DNA of 64,000 bases from Eubacterium sp. (GCA_021769425.1 JAETSX010000012.1:1-64000); one strand, 5' to 3'. Positions 17,382 to 27,310 are shown, numbered from the stretch's first letter. Notes: generated by a model from the sequence alone, not told the origin. A program made the numbers and translations.

Positions 17382-17704
17382 AGGAAAAATAATATTATAT
17401 TACTCCGGCGGTTAAATATCGCAGAATTTTACGTAGGATAAATTTTCATCTGCAAGGCGGAAGAATGATTTGCGCTCTTTTTGAAATAGTGAAAATTTGT
17501 TGGCAAATCATTTTGCTCACAGGTATATAGAACCACTTCTTATCAGACAGGTTACCCTTATTTTTTGCAGGTTGACCTGTCTCTTTTGCATTTCACTTTA
17601 CTGTCTCTTGCACTCTTTCTGTTTTCTGTTAAAGTAGCCTTGAGGACGGTCATGGAAATTTTTGATTGGGGCTCAGGCTGCATAGGGCAGAACAGGGAGG
17701 AAAT
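17382..17704. other. Intergenic: repeat C and a hairpin
   Basis: Holds repeat C (17397-17430, shared with 26066-26099 and inverted at 31292-31310), a GGCAAATCATTTTGCTCAC segment that recalls 8.9 kb, and a hairpin AGACAGGT / ACCTGTCT (17545-17582) followed by CTTTTG that may end the upstream unit. No gene seen. Confidence 0.6.
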
Positions 17705-18625
17705 ATGAAATTATCAATTACAGTGGAACATTTAAAAAAGTACTATAATAAGGTGAAGGCAGTGGATGATATCAGCTTTTCCGTGGAAGAGGGAGAAATG
17801 TTCGGATTTCTTGGGGTAAACGGCGCGGGAAAATCCACCACCATTAACATGCTCTGCACTCTGCAGGAGCCTGACGGCGGAAGGGCAAGCATTCATGGGC
17901 TGGAGCTTGGGCGGGAGAATGAAAAAATTAAAAGGCATATCGGAGTTGTGTATCAGAATAATTGTCTGGATAAATTGCTGACGGTAAAAGAGAATCTTCT
18001 GATTCGGGGCAGCCTATATGAAAAAGATAACCAAAAATTAAAGAAGAATCTCAGGCATGTAGCGGAAATTCTGGATCTTGAGGAGGTGCTGAAGCGTCCC
18101 TTCGGAAAGCTGTCCGGCGGCCAGAAGCGAAGATGTGAAATTGCCAGGGCCTTGATGCATACGCCTGATATTTTGTTTCTGGATGAGCCTACTACGGGGC
18201 TTGATCCGGCCACCAGGAAAAATGTGTGGGAAACAGTGCACAAACTTCAGCAGGAAATGAATATGACAGTGTTTTTGACGACACATTACATGGAGGAAGC
18301 AGCAAAAGCAGATCATATCGGAATTATGGAGCAGGGTCATTTTGCAGAATATGGAACGCCTTTTGCCTTGAAGGAAAAATATGCGAAAGATAAGCTTTCT
18401 CTGATTCCCAAACAAGGCAGCAGAGAGAAGATTCAGGCAGAGCTTTCAGCTTGCAATCTGAGGTACAGGGCCAAAGAAGAAAGGATTTACGTGGAAATTG
18501 CGGATACCCTTGCCGCCCTTCCCCTGGTGAACCGGCTGCAGGAGTGTTTAGAGGGATTCGAAGTAATTCAGGGAACCATGGATGATGTTTTTCTGGAAGT
18601 TACCCAGAGGAAAACTGAAGATTAA
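17705..18625 (+). CDS. ABC transporter ATP-binding protein
   Basis: A 306-residue ABC-2-type exporter ATPase (DrrA/CcmA-like). Walker A is GVNGAGKST (38-46), signature LSGGQKRR, Walker B LFLDEPTTGLDP and the switch His in TTHYMEEA. The C-terminal ~80 residues are a family extension. It pairs with the permease gene 64 bases downstream. An in-frame start exists 39 bases upstream, but GGGAGG points to ATG 17705. The substrate is unknown; LytTR-DUF3021 neighbours suggest response to a membrane-active compound. Confidence 0.9.
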   Translation: MKLSITVEHLKKYYNKVKAVDDISFSVEEGEMFGFLGVNGAGKSTTINMLCTLQEPDGGRASIHGLELGRENEKIKRHIGVVYQNNCLDKLLTVKENLLIRGSLYEKDNQKLKKNLRHVAEILDLEEVLKRPFGKLSGGQKRRCEIARALMHTPDILFLDEPTTGLDPATRKNVWETVHKLQQEMNMTVFLTTHYMEEAAKADHIGIMEQGHFAEYGTPFALKEKYAKDKLSLIPKQGSREKIQAELSACNLRYRAKEERIYVEIADTLAALPLVNRLQECLEGFEVIQGTMDDVFLEVTQRKTED

Positions 18626-18689
18626 TGGATGGTAGTGGTGATGAGAAGGAAAGAATCATATCTGGAAACAGGAAAGAAAGGAGTCTGCA

Positions 18690-19604
18690 ATGAAAAAGTT
18701 TATGAATCTCACCAGGAGGAATTGTCTGGTATTTTTAAGGGACAAAGGGGCGGTATTTTTCTCTCTGCTGTCTATGCTGATTGTATTGATGCTGATGGGG
18801 GTTTTTCTGGGAAATATGAATGAAGAAAATGTGGTGAATCTGCTGAAAGAATATGGAGGCGTTCGGGATTTTTCCCGGGATGAAGCCCATGCCAGGGAAC
18901 TGATTCAGTATTGGACGCTGGCGGGAATCCTTGTGGTGAACGCTGTTACAGTTACGCTGACAGTGATAGGAAGCCGGGTTGCTGATGTTTCGGAAGGAAG
19001 GCTTTCAAGCCTGTATTCCGCTCCGGTGAGCCGGGGGCTTATTGCGCTTTCTTATGTGGCCTCTGCTGTATTGATTGGCATTATAATGTGTATGCTGACC
19101 CTGGGGATTGCTCTTTGCTACATTGGGGCAACCGGAGGAACTTTGTTAAATGCCGGGGCTTTGGGCAGAATTTTCCTTCTTATTGTATTGAATGTGTGTG
19201 TCTTTGCGGTGATCATGTATTTCTTTGCGCTGTTTGTAAAAAGCAGCAGCGCCTGGTCTGGAATTGCAACGGTGGTCGGGACTCTGGTTGGATTTGTGGG
19301 GGCTATTTATCTTCCTATGGGAAGTCTTCCCTCAGGGGTTGCTTCTGTGCTAAAATATATTCCGGTGCTTCACGGCGCTTCCCTGCTGCGGAAAGCCTGC
19401 TGCGGACAGGCGCTGGAGACTGCTTTTGCGGGAACGCCCGGGGAATTGTTGGCAGAATACAGTGAATATATGGGAATTCAGGTAAAAATGGGGGAAAATA
19501 CGGCAGATTCTCTTTTTCAGGCATTATTTCTGACAGCCTGTGGTATAATTGCATTTATATTGATTGTATTGGTGCAGAAAAAGAAAGATATCAGTGACCG
19601 ATAG
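18690..19604 (+). CDS. ABC-2-type transporter permease
   Basis: A 304-residue membrane protein with six predicted segments, the first near residues 19-39 (VFFSLLSMLIVLMLMGVFLG), a large outer loop, and the last near 280-298. The pattern of one segment, a loop and then five fits ABC-2 permeases such as DrrB. It forms the exporter with the ATPase upstream. GAAAGGAG precedes ATG. The LytTR gene starts ten bases after the stop, so the four genes form one operon. Confidence 0.88.
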   Translation: MKKFMNLTRRNCLVFLRDKGAVFFSLLSMLIVLMLMGVFLGNMNEENVVNLLKEYGGVRDFSRDEAHARELIQYWTLAGILVVNAVTVTLTVIGSRVADVSEGRLSSLYSAPVSRGLIALSYVASAVLIGIIMCMLTLGIALCYIGATGGTLLNAGALGRIFLLIVLNVCVFAVIMYFFALFVKSSSAWSGIATVVGTLVGFVGAIYLPMGSLPSGVASVLKYIPVLHGASLLRKACCGQALETAFAGTPGELLAEYSEYMGIQVKMGENTADSLFQALFLTACGIIAFILIVLVQKKKDISDR

Positions 19605-19613
19605 AGGAAAAAT

Positions 19614-20051
19614 ATGAAAGTGACTATTTTAGATATAGGGCCGGAGGAGGAAGAAGAGATTATTATCAAGTGCCATTCTCTGGATGATGATATGGTGAAG
19701 CTGGTGAATCAGTTGAAACAAGGCGCAAGGAAGCTTGCCGTGTATCAGGAAGAGGGAATGTTTTTTGTGGAGCCGGAGGAGGTGTTTTACTTTGAGTCGG
19801 TAGACCAGAAAGTATTTGCCTACTGTAAAACGGAAGTGTATCAGGTAAAATGCCGTTTGTATGAGCTTCTGGAGGAATTGCCGGGACGTGATTTTATCCG
19901 GGTATCCAAATCCTCCATTTTAAACCTGAAGCAAATCAAAAGGCTGGCTCCGGCATTCGGGGGTCGTTATGAGGCTTTGTTAAAAAACGGGGAAAAGGTA
20001 ATTATTTCCAGGCAGTACGTGAGTCTGCTCAAAGAAAAGTTGGGCGTGTGA
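19614..20051 (+). CDS. LytTR DNA-binding regulator without receiver
   Basis: A 145-residue protein whose C-terminal ~95 residues are a LytTR domain (EVFYFESVDQKVFAYCKTEV, DFIRVSKSSILNLKQIKRL, LKNGEKVIISRQY). It has no receiver, as in LytTR regulators paired with DUF3021 membrane proteins, which are thought to control them. It follows the permease by nine bases and precedes the DUF3021 gene by ten. It likely controls this exporter operon. Confidence 0.9.
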   Translation: MKVTILDIGPEEEEEIIIKCHSLDDDMVKLVNQLKQGARKLAVYQEEGMFFVEPEEVFYFESVDQKVFAYCKTEVYQVKCRLYELLEELPGRDFIRVSKSSILNLKQIKRLAPAFGGRYEALLKNGEKVIISRQYVSLLKEKLGV

Positions 20052-20061
20052 GGAGGGAAGG

Positions 20062-20544
20062 ATGATGCGGAAACGTCTGGATGCAATGGCATCCCTATTT
20101 GTAAAAATTACCACGGGAATCCTGTTTGCAGCGGCGATGTTTATTACTGTTTTTTATGGCTGGGAACTGGAATTGCATGTGGATATTCTCTGGCAGATTC
20201 TTGTGCTGGCGTTTATTTGTACACTGGGAAGCCTGGTGATTCCTGTAGACGGTCAGAGGGAGGTTTCCAGAAGAACCATGCTTTTACGTATTGCAGTATA
20301 TTATGCTTATGTGAATGCTGCAGTGTTGTTTGGCGGTTTTCTTTTTGGATGGTTCTCCTTTCATAATTTAAAGCAGGTGCTTGGCATGGTAGCTGCCGTG
20401 GCTGCTGTTTATCTTGGGGTGTTGATTTGCTCTTCCTGGCTGGAATATCGGGAGGCGGAGCAGATTAATAAAAAACTGGAGCATTACTATGAGAACCGGA
20501 AAACAGTGAATCCAAAAGCGGAACAAAAAAAGGATCAGGATTAA
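20062..20544 (+). CDS. DUF3021 membrane protein
   Basis: A 160-residue protein with four membrane segments and a charged cytoplasmic tail, fitting DUF3021. Such proteins sit next to LytTR regulators and are believed to inhibit or tune them at the membrane. GGAGGG precedes ATG. It is the last gene of the exporter operon; the secreted protein gene starts 81 bases on. Confidence 0.85.
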   Translation: MMRKRLDAMASLFVKITTGILFAAAMFITVFYGWELELHVDILWQILVLAFICTLGSLVIPVDGQREVSRRTMLLRIAVYYAYVNAAVLFGGFLFGWFSFHNLKQVLGMVAAVAAVYLGVLICSSWLEYREAEQINKKLEHYYENRKTVNPKAEQKKDQD

Positions 20545-20625
20545 TTCTTGACGAAGGATTCTCTCCGTGTTATTCTGACATCGAAGTATTTCATTTACCA
20601 GTTTACAGGAAGGAAAGGAAATTTT

Positions 20626-23600
20626 ATGCAGTGGAAAAGAACGGTCAGTTTTGTGCTGGCAATTCTGTTTGCGATGTCATTTGCGGCTGGAGGCTTTGGC
20701 GGGGAGGCGTATGCAGCTCAGTTGGAAACAGACAGTCAGGCGGCGGATGCCGGGGAGAACGGGAGGTATTATTACAGCCAGCTTCCGGAGGAGGCAAAGG
20801 GGTTTTATGATGCAATGCATCAAATGCATGTACAGGGAATTTTTAAAACAGGAACCGGAGATTATGATCTTGTGGCAAACGGGCATCTGAGCCAGTCCCA
20901 GCTTGAGGGTTACGCCAATGGAAATATGACGCTGTTATCTTATATGGGCGCCGCAAGAGATGCTTTTTATGCAGATTATCCGGAGATTTTTTATGTGGAT
21001 TTTTCTTATCTGACCCTGCGGGTAACCAAAAAGGGCGCAGAGTACTGCGCTTACCTTGGGCCGGGCAGAAGCGATAATTATTTTGTAAAAGGTTTTACGA
21101 GCCAGGAGGAAGTGGAAGCGGCGATTGCCGAATTTGACGCAAGGATTAATGAGGTTGCAGCAGGAGCCGGCAGCCTTCCTGCGGAAGAGGGGAAAGATCC
21201 TGCGGTACAGAAAGTTACATACATCCATGATGAATTGATTTGGCACACTTCTTACCGGATGGAAAATTCCTGTATGAAAGAAAATGTCGGACATATCCGG
21301 ACAGCATACGGCGCCTGGGTAAAGGGGGAAAGCCTGTGTGAAGGATATGCAAGGGCAGTGAAGGCTGCTTTGGACAAGCTGGGGATTCCGTGTATTCTTG
21401 TACAGGGAGGATTCCGGCGGACATCTGATAAAACGGAACCCCATATGTGGAATTATGTCCAATTGGATAATGTATGGTATGGACTGGACGCAACAGCGGA
21501 TGATCCCATATCTTCCCTTCCGTCAGAAGGAGGCATAGACGGCTTTGAACGGTCCGATTACCTTTTGGCAGGGAATGACACTATGAGCAAAAGGCATGTT
21601 CCGGACGGCGTCATGTCGGAAGCCAATTTTGAGTTCCAATATCCGCAGCTTGAGGGGCAGGACAAGATGTTTCAGGAAGTTGCCAATACAAACGGCCTGA
21701 AGGTGATGTTCAGCGAAGACGCAGTGGTGGGTGATGTACAAACCGGAGTGTATAAGGTAAGCTACAATGGCATGGGCGCCGCAAAATCCATAGAAAACGG
21801 TAAGTATATTTTGATGCGCACTACCAAATATTATCCTAATACAAACCGTTGGGAATATGATAATTGGGGCTATGTGCTGCCGGATGTATATCAGTTCGAG
21901 GATACGGAAACAGAAGCTACTATTTCCCTTGCAAGTGCAGAATATGTGGAATTTGCCGTGACCAGTGAAGATCCGGGGGACTATAAGGAAGATAGTGTTG
22001 AGGGGCTTAAGCGGCTGACCTTTCGGGGAGATCCGCTGCTGTTTGACGCATATACAGAAGTGCTCTATAATCCAAGCGGAACCTATACACCGCCGCCGTA
22101 TGTAAAAAAAGCGGTTCCCTCTTTGAGTTCCAGGATAGAGATTGGGAAAACTCATAAAATAACAGTGGAATTTGATGAGCCGCTGAAGCTGGCGGAGGGC
22201 GCAGCAGCGGCGGGAATTGATGTTTCTGTCCTGCAGGAAAATACAACTGCGTTAGATTATTGTAAAATTGAGAATTTTATGTGGGACGGCAACAGTACCG
22301 TAAGCTTTGATTTTACGCCCAGTGAAATGTGGCTGGATGAAAAGGTGGACTATATATTTTATGTAACCGGCCTGGTAGGAGTGGACAGTGAGAAGGTTCC
22401 GAAAAGCTTCAACTATATTGCTTTCAGGAAATTGTCGATCTGTGCCTTCCGTTCTCAGGGATATTACTTTAGTATGTTCGGAAGACCCAAGCTTCTGGAA
22501 AATTCAGATCTTTCCAAGAAGGATTTCCAGGAATGGAAGACAGACAGTAATGCGGCTGTAACGCCGGAGATGATGACGGGCCTCACTCTTGTGGCGACTT
22601 CTACAAGTGATAAAGAGACAGATGCCATCAATAACCAGCTTGAGGCTGAACTTGGAGGGAAGGTAACAAGCAGCGAGACGTATAATATTAACCTTCTGAT
22701 CTGCAATGAAAAAATTGTAACGGTAGGGTCTTCTATCCGGCTGGCAGTTGGATTCCCCAAAGGCTACGGGCCGGATGACGAAGGAGTTACATTTAAAGCA
22801 TACCATTTTAAGCGGGATAAAAACGGAGAGATTACGGGCATGGAGGAAGTACCCTGCACCGTGACGCGGTATGGACTGGTGATTTCGTGTAAATCCTTCA
22901 GCCCCTTTGCCGTAGTAGCAGTGGCTGATGACGGGACGAACCCCAAAACTTCCAAATCCATTATTCTCTCAGCCACACAGGGAGGACAGATTACCGGAGC
23001 GGAGGAAAGCATCCTTACGCTGGCGCAGGGTGAGAACCGGGAACTGACCATCCAGGCGGATGAGGGATATGTGATTGATTCTGTAGTATCAGGCGGAAAA
23101 TATCAGGAAATTACAGACAGCAAATCTATGGTCATAAAGGCAGATTACAAGTCTATGATAGACGGCGATATTATAGAAGCCCAGTTTGTGGCTGAGACAG
23201 TTCGCCAGAAGGAAACAGAACGGGGGGAAACTACGGTTTTGCCGGCTCCGCTTCCTGCCGGAGTGGAACTTGGGACAAACAATATCACGGCAGAGGAGAC
23301 AAAAGGATTTGAGATAACGTCAAATATAACGGCGGCAGAGGGCTTGGATTATACCTGTCAGTGGTATAAGGACGGCCAGCCGTTAGAAGGACAGACAAAA
23401 AACAAGCTTACGGTTTCGTCTGCGGTTAAGCAGGATGCGGGCAATTATACACTGGCAGTTACTACAAGATCCGGCGCTGCAGGAACAGAGGCCCAAAGCG
23501 GCGTCTGCAAGGTGACTGTGGCATCAGCGCCGGGGAATGGGGATTCCCAGATTACCCCAGTGCCGGAGGAACCGGATAACAAAGAAGATCAGGTGCAGAA

Positions 23601-24255
23601 GCCGACAGAGCAAAAACCCAATCTGAAAAAGGTGGCCGGTCTGAAGATCTCTTCAGAAAAAACGGATCGGGTAAAGCTGCAGTGGAAAAAGGTTTCAGGG
23701 GCGGACGGTTACCAGGTGCTTCGGTACAATACCTCTAAAAAGAAATTTGTAAAGGCAGCCAATGTCACCAAAACTTCCTACATAGATAAGAAGAGAACCG
23801 CGGGCAAGCCGTACCGATATAAAGTCAAGGCATATAAAAAAGTAAACGGCAAGACATACTACGGGCCTTTGTCCAAGGAAGTTAAAATAATTGTGAAGCC
23901 TAAGGCTCCCACCGGGGTATCAGCGGTACGTTTGACAGATACATCCGTTCAGATTTGTTTTAATCCTGTGAAAAATGCATCTTCCTACCGTATTTACGAG
24001 TATAATGAGAGTACCGGCAAACAGGTGGCTTCTTTCAAGGTGACAGCTAAAAAGCTTTATCAATATAATAAGAAAACAAAGAAATGGAAGTATCTCAGCA
24101 AGGTTCAAAAAGGAAAGAGCGGCAGATATATCTGTGAACTGACAGGTCTCAGTGCATCAGATATAAACCTGAAGTTCAGAGTGAAAACCACAGTATCCAA
24201 GAAAGGATATAAGGTCCGCTACAGTGTGGGAAGCAAATTGGTGGCGCTGGAATAA
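20626..24255 (+). CDS. Secreted transglutaminase-like surface protein
   Basis: A ~1209-residue exported protein. A signal peptide (RTVSFVLAILFAMSFAAGGF) starts at ATG 20626 after AGGAAAGG; a TTG 78 bases upstream is less likely. Residues ~130-310 form a transglutaminase/protease-like domain with Cys ~237 (GESLCEGYARA), His ~272 (EPHMWNYVQ) and Asp ~288 (GLDATADD). Beta-sandwich regions follow, then an Ig-like domain (YTCQWYKDGQPLEGQT) and one or two fibronectin III repeats near the end (LQWKKVSGADGYQVLRYN). No LPXTG or membrane anchor is seen. It probably acts on or binds the cell surface; the substrate is unknown. Confidence 0.85.
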   Translation: MQWKRTVSFVLAILFAMSFAAGGFGGEAYAAQLETDSQAADAGENGRYYYSQLPEEAKGFYDAMHQMHVQGIFKTGTGDYDLVANGHLSQSQLEGYANGNMTLLSYMGAARDAFYADYPEIFYVDFSYLTLRVTKKGAEYCAYLGPGRSDNYFVKGFTSQEEVEAAIAEFDARINEVAAGAGSLPAEEGKDPAVQKVTYIHDELIWHTSYRMENSCMKENVGHIRTAYGAWVKGESLCEGYARAVKAALDKLGIPCILVQGGFRRTSDKTEPHMWNYVQLDNVWYGLDATADDPISSLPSEGGIDGFERSDYLLAGNDTMSKRHVPDGVMSEANFEFQYPQLEGQDKMFQEVANTNGLKVMFSEDAVVGDVQTGVYKVSYNGMGAAKSIENGKYILMRTTKYYPNTNRWEYDNWGYVLPDVYQFEDTETEATISLASAEYVEFAVTSEDPGDYKEDSVEGLKRLTFRGDPLLFDAYTEVLYNPSGTYTPPPYVKKAVPSLSSRIEIGKTHKITVEFDEPLKLAEGAAAAGIDVSVLQENTTALDYCKIENFMWDGNSTVSFDFTPSEMWLDEKVDYIFYVTGLVGVDSEKVPKSFNYIAFRKLSICAFRSQGYYFSMFGRPKLLENSDLSKKDFQEWKTDSNAAVTPEMMTGLTLVATSTSDKETDAINNQLEAELGGKVTSSETYNINLLICNEKIVTVGSSIRLAVGFPKGYGPDDEGVTFKAYHFKRDKNGEITGMEEVPCTVTRYGLVISCKSFSPFAVVAVADDGTNPKTSKSIILSATQGGQITGAEESILTLAQGENRELTIQADEGYVIDSVVSGGKYQEITDSKSMVIKADYKSMIDGDIIEAQFVAETVRQKETERGETTVLPAPLPAGVELGTNNITAEETKGFEITSNITAAEGLDYTCQWYKDGQPLEGQTKNKLTVSSAVKQDAGNYTLAVTTRSGAAGTEAQSGVCKVTVASAPGNGDSQITPVPEEPDNKEDQVQKPTEQKPNLKKVAGLKISSEKTDRVKLQWKKVSGADGYQVLRYNTSKKKFVKAANVTKTSYIDKKRTAGKPYRYKVKAYKKVNGKTYYGPLSKEVKIIVKPKAPTGVSAVRLTDTSVQICFNPVKNASSYRIYEYNESTGKQVASFKVTAKKLYQYNKKTKKWKYLSKVQKGKSGRYICELTGLSASDINLKFRVKTTVSKKGYKVRYSVGSKLVALE

Positions 24256-24276
24256 ATGATATGCAGGAGCATACAT

Positions 24277-24324
24277 ATTTGCCGGCGGATTCTCACTGTT
24301 TAAAGTGGAATCCGCCGGCAAATC
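24277..24324. repeat. Long perfect inverted repeat
   Basis: ATTTGCCGGCGGATTC pairs perfectly with GAATCCGCCGGCAAAT across a 15-base loop. There is no T run after it on the plus strand, so it may act as a mRNA stabiliser or weak terminator after the transglutaminase gene. Confidence 0.75.
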
Positions 24325-24364
24325 ATCTGGCTTACAGACATGCACACTTAAGGGAGGGAAAGTT

Positions 24365-24892
24365 ATGGGAACCAGAATACCGTATCGGCTTTATGTACTG
24401 GGGTTCATGTTGATTGCCTATGCTTTTTATACGCTTTTTGGAGATAATAGGCGGGAAGAAAAGAATGTGCCGGTAGGGATGCTGCTTTTAACCAGGCAGC
24501 CGATCCTGCGCTATATATTGTATGCTACAGGATGCAGCATGCTTGTTTTTAACGTGGTGATTCTTGCAACGGCATATTTATATGAAGCGGAAGTTGTTGT
24601 AATTGTTGTGTCATGTGTTGTCTTTTGCGGTATTGCCGGATCATGTTTTCTGTGTGGGCGTTATTGCTATGCCAGCCATATTTTTTTTGGGGATGAGAGA
24701 ATTATGATTGGGCAGATGTTTGGCAAACCGGATATTTTGCTTTGGGAAGAAATTGGTAAGGTGGAGATAAAGAAAAACAAGATCAGGATTTGGGATAAAA
24801 GGGGCAAAAAGAAAATGGTCGCTTATGCAAATATGGTAGGATTTGAGGAATTTCAGAATCTTGTAAAACATAAGTGCGAAGATTTATTATAA
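24365..24892 (+). CDS. Membrane protein of unknown function
   Basis: A 175-residue protein with three membrane segments in the first 115 residues and a soluble C-terminus (IMIGQMFGKPDILLWEEIGK, FQNLVKHK) that resembles a small PH-like fold seen in other Firmicute membrane proteins. An in-frame start 60 bases upstream falls in the inverted repeat, and GGGAGG favours 24365. It is followed after 16 bases by another membrane protein gene. Confidence 0.65.
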   Translation: MGTRIPYRLYVLGFMLIAYAFYTLFGDNRREEKNVPVGMLLLTRQPILRYILYATGCSMLVFNVVILATAYLYEAEVVVIVVSCVVFCGIAGSCFLCGRYCYASHIFFGDERIMIGQMFGKPDILLWEEIGKVEIKKNKIRIWDKRGKKKMVAYANMVGFEEFQNLVKHKCEDLL

Positions 24893-24908
24893 AGGAGAGA
24901 TGAGAGTT

Positions 24909-25823
24909 ATGAAGTTGTTGCAGCAGGAGTTAAGCAGCAAGATTCTTGCAGGGAGTCTGCAGCTGTATGGGGATCACATGGCAGGCGAGTACCAAGGTTT
25001 CTATCTTATGATGGAACCTGGAAACGGCCAATATATTATAACTGTGGCCGCCCATTTGCCGGAAGCAGAAAATAATGACAGCGTAAAAGAGTTTCTGCGG
25101 GATCTGCAGAGGGAGAAGGAACAAATCACCGGATACCAGACAGAGAAGTATATGGTAAAATTATCTGTTCAGATTGAGAAAAAGGAAAAAGATATTCCGG
25201 CAGTGGTAAACAGTGCAGTAGAACCGCTGATGGCATATCTGTCAGTAAATCATTACATATCAGGTTGCCGAAGCTGCGGCAAACCGGTTACTCTGGCAAA
25301 TCGGCATAAAGTTTCTGACGGTTATTGTTTTCTGTGCAGCGAATGCGCCAGCGCCAGGGTGCCGGAAGCGGATTTGCAGGGAAGCGGCCAAAACACATTT
25401 TTTACAGAAATATCCCAGGAAAAGAGCAGTGCAGCGCCTGGGTTTGTGGGAGCACTGTTTGGATCGCTGGTAGGCGGAGTCCTTTGGGCGCTGTTTTTCA
25501 AGCTTGGAATTATTGCCGGGCTTGCAGGGGCAGTAGCGGCAATCTGCGCAGCCTGGGGCTATAAGAAGCTGGGGAAATGCATGGATCGGAAAGGAATGGT
25601 AATCACCCTGCTGGTTACTGCATTTACTATTTATCTGGCAAACCGGATCGCCTGGTCCTGGGAGATTTATGAGCTGATGCAGGAGAATGGGTTCGGATTT
25701 ATGGATATCTTTGCGGAGCTGGATGATTTTCTGGCATTTTCCGGAAGCTGGCAGTACTACAGAACATTGCTGGTAGGCTATGTTTTGACAGTGCTCTGTA
25801 TGTTTCGGACCAAGAGACGGTAA
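24909..25823 (+). CDS. Zinc-ribbon membrane protein of unknown function
   Basis: A 304-residue protein with a soluble N-terminal domain (~1-115), a zinc ribbon with two Cys pairs (CRSCGKPV, CFLCSEC, residues ~120-148), then about four membrane segments. The N-terminal part is predicted alpha/beta without catalytic motifs. ATG 24909 fits the AGGAG spacing better than ATG 24900. Likely co-transcribed with the preceding membrane protein; function unknown. Confidence 0.65.
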   Translation: MKLLQQELSSKILAGSLQLYGDHMAGEYQGFYLMMEPGNGQYIITVAAHLPEAENNDSVKEFLRDLQREKEQITGYQTEKYMVKLSVQIEKKEKDIPAVVNSAVEPLMAYLSVNHYISGCRSCGKPVTLANRHKVSDGYCFLCSECASARVPEADLQGSGQNTFFTEISQEKSSAAPGFVGALFGSLVGGVLWALFFKLGIIAGLAGAVAAICAAWGYKKLGKCMDRKGMVITLLVTAFTIYLANRIAWSWEIYELMQENGFGFMDIFAELDDFLAFSGSWQYYRTLLVGYVLTVLCMFRTKRR

Positions 25824-26221
25824 TACAACGTTTTTGAATAAAATGCAAACAGACAAGGGGCTGTCGGGAAACTGGGGATGGAACCAGCCCAAGTACACTG
25901 CATTATACAGCAAAGGGGAAAAATGGAGGGATACTGACAGGTATAGAAACTGTAAGTAAATAATCTGCAAAAATTAAGGGCTGTTGAGAATGGGATTCAC
26001 ATCGGAAAACATCCCGTTGGCAATATTATTCTGGTGAAAATTGAATAGAAATCCGATATACTGATATATTACTCCGGCGGTTAAATATCGCAACATTTTG
26101 CTTGCCTAAATCAAAAGACGGGAAGTTTTGCCTCTGTATTATGCTGATGGCAGAATGAAAAAATGTTGGAAGAATACTTTGCCTGGTTTTATCATAAATA
26201 GTAACAAGGACGATAAACTGG
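25824..26221. other. Intergenic: hairpin and repeat C
   Basis: A GGGCT...AGCCC hairpin with the GCTGTCGGGAAA start also found at 27146 and (as GCCGTCGGGAAA) 31090, and repeat C at 26066-26099 (ATTACTCCGGCGGTTAAATA). No gene recognised. Confidence 0.55.
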
Positions 26222-27124
26222 GTGCAGCGGATGAAAAAAAGAATTGAAGTGATAATGGCGGTGGCGTTGCTGGTAGGGGCTTACTTTTTTGCCAGGGAGG
26301 GAGCCCATATGGTAGAGAGCAGGAGAGCGCAGAAAGGGGAAATCTGCATTGTTGTGGATGCCGGACACGGAGGCGACGATCCCGGTAAAATCGGCATCAA
26401 TAAAGAAAAAGAGAAAGACATCAATCTGAAAATTGCCAGAAAGCTTCAGAAACTGCTGGAAAAAGAAGGCATTAAAATTGTTATGACACGGACGGATGAG
26501 GGCGGACTGTATCAGCAGTCTTCCAATAATAAGAAAGTGGAGGATATGCGCAAACGCTGTGAAATTATCACGAAGGCCAAACCAGTGTTTACGGTGAGCA
26601 TCCACCAGAACAGCTATCCGGAGGAATCAGTGAAGGGAGCGCAGGTATTCTATTACGGCCAGTCTCAGGAGGGAAAAAAGCTGGCGGAGGCGCTGCAAAA
26701 AGCCATGGTTGAGCAGCTGGATCCCCAGAATCACAGACAGGCGAAGGCAAACGAAAGCTATTTTCTGCTGAAAAAGACGCCTAGCCCTACGGTAATTGTG
26801 GAATGCGGGTTCCTGAGTAATTCGGAAGAAGCGGCCCTTCTGGCAACCGAGGAATATCAGAATAAAGTGGCTGAAGCGGTGAAAGCCGGGATTTTGGAGT
26901 ATCTGGGCGGAAGCGAAGGCGCATCTTCGGAAACGGCAGGGAAACAGGATGGAACAGCGCTGGAAGCTGCGGATGAACAGGATGGAACAGCGCCGGAAAC
27001 AGCGGATGAACAGGATGGAACAGCGCCGGAAGCTGCGGATGAACAGGATGGAACAGCGCCGGAAGCTGCGGATGAACAGGATGGAACAGCGCCGGAAACA
27101 GCAGGCGGGCAGGATAGTAATTAA
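26222..27124 (+). CDS. cwlD: N-acetylmuramoyl-L-alanine amidase, CwlD type
   Basis: A ~300-residue protein with an N-terminal membrane anchor (VIMAVALLVGAYFFA) and an Amidase_3 domain: H49 in VVDAGHGGDDPG, Glu in EKEKDINL, His in VSIHQNSY and the catalytic Glu of VECGFLSN. It cleaves the stem peptide from muramic acid; CwlD is used in spore cortex maturation. The C-terminal ~70 residues are an 11-residue repeat (AADEQDGTAPE type, about five copies). GTG 26222 fits AAGGA spacing; ATG 26231 is the alternative. A large hairpin terminator follows. Confidence 0.87.
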   Translation: MQRMKKRIEVIMAVALLVGAYFFAREGAHMVESRRAQKGEICIVVDAGHGGDDPGKIGINKEKEKDINLKIARKLQKLLEKEGIKIVMTRTDEGGLYQQSSNNKKVEDMRKRCEIITKAKPVFTVSIHQNSYPEESVKGAQVFYYGQSQEGKKLAEALQKAMVEQLDPQNHRQAKANESYFLLKKTPSPTVIVECGFLSNSEEAALLATEEYQNKVAEAVKAGILEYLGGSEGASSETAGKQDGTALEAADEQDGTAPETADEQDGTAPEAADEQDGTAPEAADEQDGTAPETAGGQDSN

Positions 27125-27145
27125 ATAGATACATAAAGCATAGGG

Positions 27146-27230
27146 CTGTCGGGAAATGATGGATTTTCCACAAGATATACGGCGCTGCAGTTATATCTTG
27201 TTTGTAGATTTCATTTTCCGGCAGTTTTTT
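27146..27230 (+). terminator. Large hairpin terminator (repeat E) after cwlD
   Basis: Imperfect ~33-bp arms run from CTGTCGGGAAATGATGGATT to GATTTCATTTTCCGGCAG and are followed by TTTTTT. A related hairpin lies at 56266-56366. Confidence 0.8.
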
Positions 27231-27310
27231 GAATGGGTGTTCTGGCGGCAGTGTTTTTTCGAACTGCAGCGTTTCCTGGCGCGGCCCGGGAACAGTGAAG
27301 TCAGAAGAGG

